Shown: one piece after another, positions 31,586 to 33,832 of the stretch
Layout: each line of letters starts with the position of its first letter
Position numbering within the stretch: position 1 is the stretch's first letter
DNA from: Akkermansiaceae bacterium
Lineage (GTDB): Bacteria > Verrucomicrobiota > Verrucomicrobiia > Verrucomicrobiales > Akkermansiaceae
Assembly (NCBI GenBank): GCA_013001695.1
Contig: JABDMC010000075.1
Location: forward strand, 1 to 33,832
Direction: 5' to 3'
DNA: 33,832 nt
The notes under the pieces: generated by a model
The model's database searches: none
Told to the model about the DNA's origin: nothing
What the model saw: the letters and a program-made list of their open reading frames with translations, nothing else
Translations under genes and position numbers: made by a program

Positions 31586-32707
31586 ATGGATTTCACCGAC
31601 CGGGAACAAGACCGCTACAGCCGCCACCACTGTCTCCCCGGCGTCGGGACCGAGGGCCAGGCGCGGCTGAAGGAAGCGGCCGTCCTCTGCATCGGGGCCG
31701 GGGGCCTCGGCTCCCCGGCGGCCCTCTATCTCGCCGCGGCCGGGGTGGGACGGCTGGGAATCGTCGATGCCGACGCCGTCGAGCTCTCGAACCTGCAGCG
31801 CCAGATCCTCCACGACGAGGAGTCCGTCGGCGAGCCGAAGACCGCGAGCGCCGCCCGCCGGCTCACCGGGCTGAACCGCGACATCCGCATCGAGCCCCAC
31901 CCGGTGCGCCTCACGGCCGCCAACGTCATGGACATGTTCGGGAACTACGACCTGGTCATCGACGGCTCCGACAACTTCCCGACGCGCTTTCTCGCCAACG
32001 ACGCGGCCTGGCTCGCGGGCAAGCCGCTGGTGGCCGGGGCCATCTTCCAGTTCGAAGGCCAGCTCACGGTCTTCGATCGCGGGCGGGACAGCCCGTGCTA
32101 CCGGTGCCTGCTCCCCGAGCCGCCGCCACCGGGCGCGGTTCCCGGCTGCGATGAAGCCGGGGTCCTCGGCGCCCTGCCGGGCGTGATCGGAACCCTCCAG
32201 GCCATGGAAGCCCTCAAGCTTCTCCTCGGCCACGGGACCCCGCTCACCGGGCGCATGCTGCATTACGACGCCACCGCCGCCCGCTTCCGGGAACTGGAAC
32301 TGCAGCCCGACCCGGCCTGTCCGCTCTGCGGTTCCCACCCGACGATCACCGCCCCGGTCGATTACGAGGCGCACTGCAGCAGTGCGGACGCCCTCGACGA
32401 GATTGCCGTCGCGGATCTCCAGGCGATCCTCGAGGCCGACTTCGAGGGCGTCCTGCTCGACGTCCGGCAACCCGAGGAACACGCCGCGGTGCGCCTCCCC
32501 GGCAGCACCCTCCTGCCGCTCGGCGAGCTGCCGGCCCGCCTCGACAGCCTCCCGGCGGACGTCCCCTATCTCGTCTATTGCAAGAGCGGCCAGCGCAGCG
32601 CATCCGCCGTGGCCCTCCTGCGGGAAGCCGGGTTCTCCGACGTGCGGAACGTGCGGGGCGGCATCACCTCGTGGATCCGCGAGCTCGGGCCCCCGCCGGC
32701 CGCCTGA
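31586..32707 (+). CDS. moeZ: ThiF/MoeB-type E1-like adenylyltransferase fused to a rhodanese domain
   Basis: A 373-residue E1-like activating enzyme that adenylates the C-terminus of a ubiquitin-like sulfur carrier (MoaD, ThiS or CysO type). The fused rhodanese then supplies sulfur, as in MoeZ, MoeBR and MOCS3. Seen: DRYSRHHCLPGVG, the nucleotide loop GAGGLGSPAALYLAAAGVG near residue 40, DADAVELSNLQRQILH, Zn cysteines CYRC (171, 174) and CPLC (245, 248), and a C-terminal rhodanese with YCKSGQRS, Cys332 being the persulfide residue. The track start is 31550, but ATG 31586 begins the conserved protein. The carrier protein is not in the window, so the pathway (molybdopterin, thiamine or cysteine) cannot be told. 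It is divergent from trpD and convergent with rodA. Confidence 0.93.
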   Translation: MDFTDREQDRYSRHHCLPGVGTEGQARLKEAAVLCIGAGGLGSPAALYLAAAGVGRLGIVDADAVELSNLQRQILHDEESVGEPKTASAARRLTGLNRDIRIEPHPVRLTAANVMDMFGNYDLVIDGSDNFPTRFLANDAAWLAGKPLVAGAIFQFEGQLTVFDRGRDSPCYRCLLPEPPPPGAVPGCDEAGVLGALPGVIGTLQAMEALKLLLGHGTPLTGRMLHYDATAARFRELELQPDPACPLCGSHPTITAPVDYEAHCSSADALDEIAVADLQAILEADFEGVLLDVRQPEEHAAVRLPGSTLLPLGELPARLDSLPADVPYLVYCKSGQRSASAVALLREAGFSDVRNVRGGITSWIRELGPPPAA

Positions 32708-32718
32708 GCCCGCCGCCT

Positions 32719-32734
32719 CCCGGCCACCGGGTTT
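32719..32734. terminator. Weak hairpin between the convergent moeZ and rodA genes
   Basis: CCCGG-CCA-CCGGG followed by TTT lies in the 37-bp gap between the two stop codons. The stem is only 5 bp and the U-tract is three bases, so this is a marginal terminator for the plus-strand gene. Confidence 0.25.
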
Positions 32735-32744
32735 CGGCCCGTCG

Positions 32745-33832
32745 CTACGCCGTGGCGGCTTCCGCATCGGGGTCGTCGCCCCCCGTATTGCGGTGCACCC
32801 ACACGCTCTGCACGAAGCCCAGCAACAGCATGCAGATCAGCACGAAGGTCCCGGAATAGCTGATCAGCGGCAGCGGGATCCCGGTGATGGGCATCAGCAG
32901 GACGCACATCCCGATGTTCTCGAAGATGTGCGCGAAGAACAGCGCCACCACCCCGGCCGCGATGATCTGCCCCGAAAAATCGCGGCTGTAGAAGGCGATG
33001 AACAGGCACTGGATGAGAAGCAGGGTGAACGCCGTGATGAGCAGCAAACTGCCCCGGAACCCCTGTTCCTCCGCGATCACCGCGAAGATGTAGTCGTTGT
33101 GCGCCGTGGTCCACGGGACATACTTCTTGTTGTGGACGGACTGCTCGGACTGGGCCGCCCATCCGATCCCCTTCCACCCGGCCTTGCCGACCGCCATCGT
33201 CACGTAGTAGGGGGCGTAATTCTCGGGGCTGAACTCGACGTGCCCCTTCTCGAGGATGTCGAGGTATTGCTGGACCCGTTCCGAGCCCCGTTCCGACAGC
33301 AAGGGGAGGCCCACGTAGTAGACCGGCGGAATGGTCCCCACCGCGATCAACCCGATGAACAGCAGGTAGCGGAACGGAATCCCGCCCACCAGCATCGCCA
33401 CCACCGCCACCGGAAGCCACACGATGGCCGACCCCATGTCGCCCGCCTTGGCCACCAGGAGGAACGGCACGCCGCAGAGCAGGCCGATGATCGAGAGCCG
33501 CACGATCGGCCACGCGAAAAACCGGTGCAGCTTGGGAAGACTCTCGAACATCAGCCCGATCATGATGATCCCCGCCGCGATCACGATCTGGGTCGGCTGA
33601 AAGGTGAAGCCCGCCACCGTCAGCTGGTGCGTCTCGTTCCCCGACCCGAGCATCACCACCAGCATGGTGATCCCGACCCCGTACATGGGGATGCCCAGCC
33701 ACTTGAGCCAGCGGTAGTCCACGAGTGCGGTGGCAAAATACACGAGACTCCCGATCACAATCCACTTCTGCTGAAGATCTGCGAACACGGATCCCCAGGC
33801 ATCCTCCGACACGCCGACGAGCGGAATGTGGC
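32745..33832 (-). CDS. rodA: Rod shape-determining protein RodA (5' end beyond the window)
   Basis: SEDS-family peptidoglycan glycosyltransferase that partners PBP2 in elongation. Polytopic membrane protein; the last 360 or so residues are in view. Seen: FQPTQ (the family FQPSE region), KAGDMGSAIVW with the key Asp of the family PDLGT motif, PWTTAHNDYIFAVIAEEQGF (family H-T-D-F-I-F-A), and ITGIPLPLISYSGTFVL, equivalent to G-L-P-L-P-F-V-S-Y-G-G-S. The track starts at GTG 33812, but the frame stays open to the edge (upstream codons read HIPLVG) and the first transmembrane helix of RodA is missing, so the true start lies outside. It is separated from mrdA by rng, trpD and moeZ and is on the opposite strand, so it cannot share the mre transcript. 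Confidence 0.93.
   Translation of the reverse strand, partial: HIPLVGVSEDAWGSVFADLQQKWIVIGSLVYFATALVDYRWLKWLGIPMYGVGITMLVVMLGSGNETHQLTVAGFTFQPTQIVIAAGIIMIGLMFESLPKLHRFFAWPIVRLSIIGLLCGVPFLLVAKAGDMGSAIVWLPVAVVAMLVGGIPFRYLLFIGLIAVGTIPPVYYVGLPLLSERGSERVQQYLDILEKGHVEFSPENYAPYYVTMAVGKAGWKGIGWAAQSEQSVHNKKYVPWTTAHNDYIFAVIAEEQGFRGSLLLITAFTLLLIQCLFIAFYSRDFSGQIIAAGVVALFFAHIFENIGMCVLLMPITGIPLPLISYSGTFVLICMLLLGFVQSVWVHRNTGGDDPDAEAATA

Overview
This is a GC-rich, densely packed chromosomal window of about 29 protein genes. I see no tRNA, rRNA, CRISPR array, insertion sequence or phage gene. The organism looks Gram-negative and most like a member of the Verrucomicrobia/PVC group. That is an inference from the high GC, a PEP-CTERM exported protein ending in RRRR, scarce Shine-Dalgarno sites, a periplasmic PPIase, a cell-wall amidase lipoprotein and the general flavour of the proteins. 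I could not run a phylogeny.

Layout. (1) 74-3820, plus strand: an AGCS sodium:amino-acid symporter carrying an extra SH3-like insert, then a UvrD/PcrA-type helicase. (2) 3824-6463, minus: a secreted TPR protein and a PEP-CTERM protein, separated by a clear intrinsic terminator. An AT-rich island follows, with a second terminator. (3) 6855-13710, minus: mfd, a SurA-like PPIase (ATGA overlap with mfd), coaD and cstA. (4) 13770-15159, plus: an amidase_2 lipoprotein and a CxxCxxCC protein. (5) 15173-17232, minus: kamA and a four-TM protein with a C-terminal HEPN-like domain. kamA is divergent from a SufR-like regulator at 17351 across a compact double promoter. (6) 18130-22651: a sugar-nucleotide-type nucleotidyltransferase (minus) divergent from pyruvate dehydrogenase E1alpha, E1beta and E2 (plus). 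(7) 23136-30423, plus: parA, a possible 34-codon leader ORF, mreB, mreC, mreD, PBP2 (mrdA) and rng, the cell-shape cluster. (8) 30442-33832: trpD (minus) divergent from a ThiF/MoeB-rhodanese fusion (plus), then rodA (minus), which runs off the right edge.

How the genes work together. MreB, MreC, MreD, PBP2 and RodA form the elongasome, with rodA displaced from the main cluster. The PDH genes feed acetyl-CoA production, but E3 is not in the window. mfd, the PPIase and coaD look co-transcribed.

Large-scale signal. By hand-counting sample lines, the plus strand is G-rich over roughly 1-13 kb whichever strand is coding, and becomes neutral to C-rich after about 13-19 kb. A G-rich to C-rich change in this direction is expected at a replication terminus. 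A weak dif-like sequence sits at 13717-13745, near the start of that change. The other observations I would check first are the leader ORF in front of mreB, the kamA/HEPN/regulator promoter region, the SH3 insert in the symporter, and a G-quadruplex motif over the symporter ribosome binding site. No complete, clearly new multi-gene system is evident.
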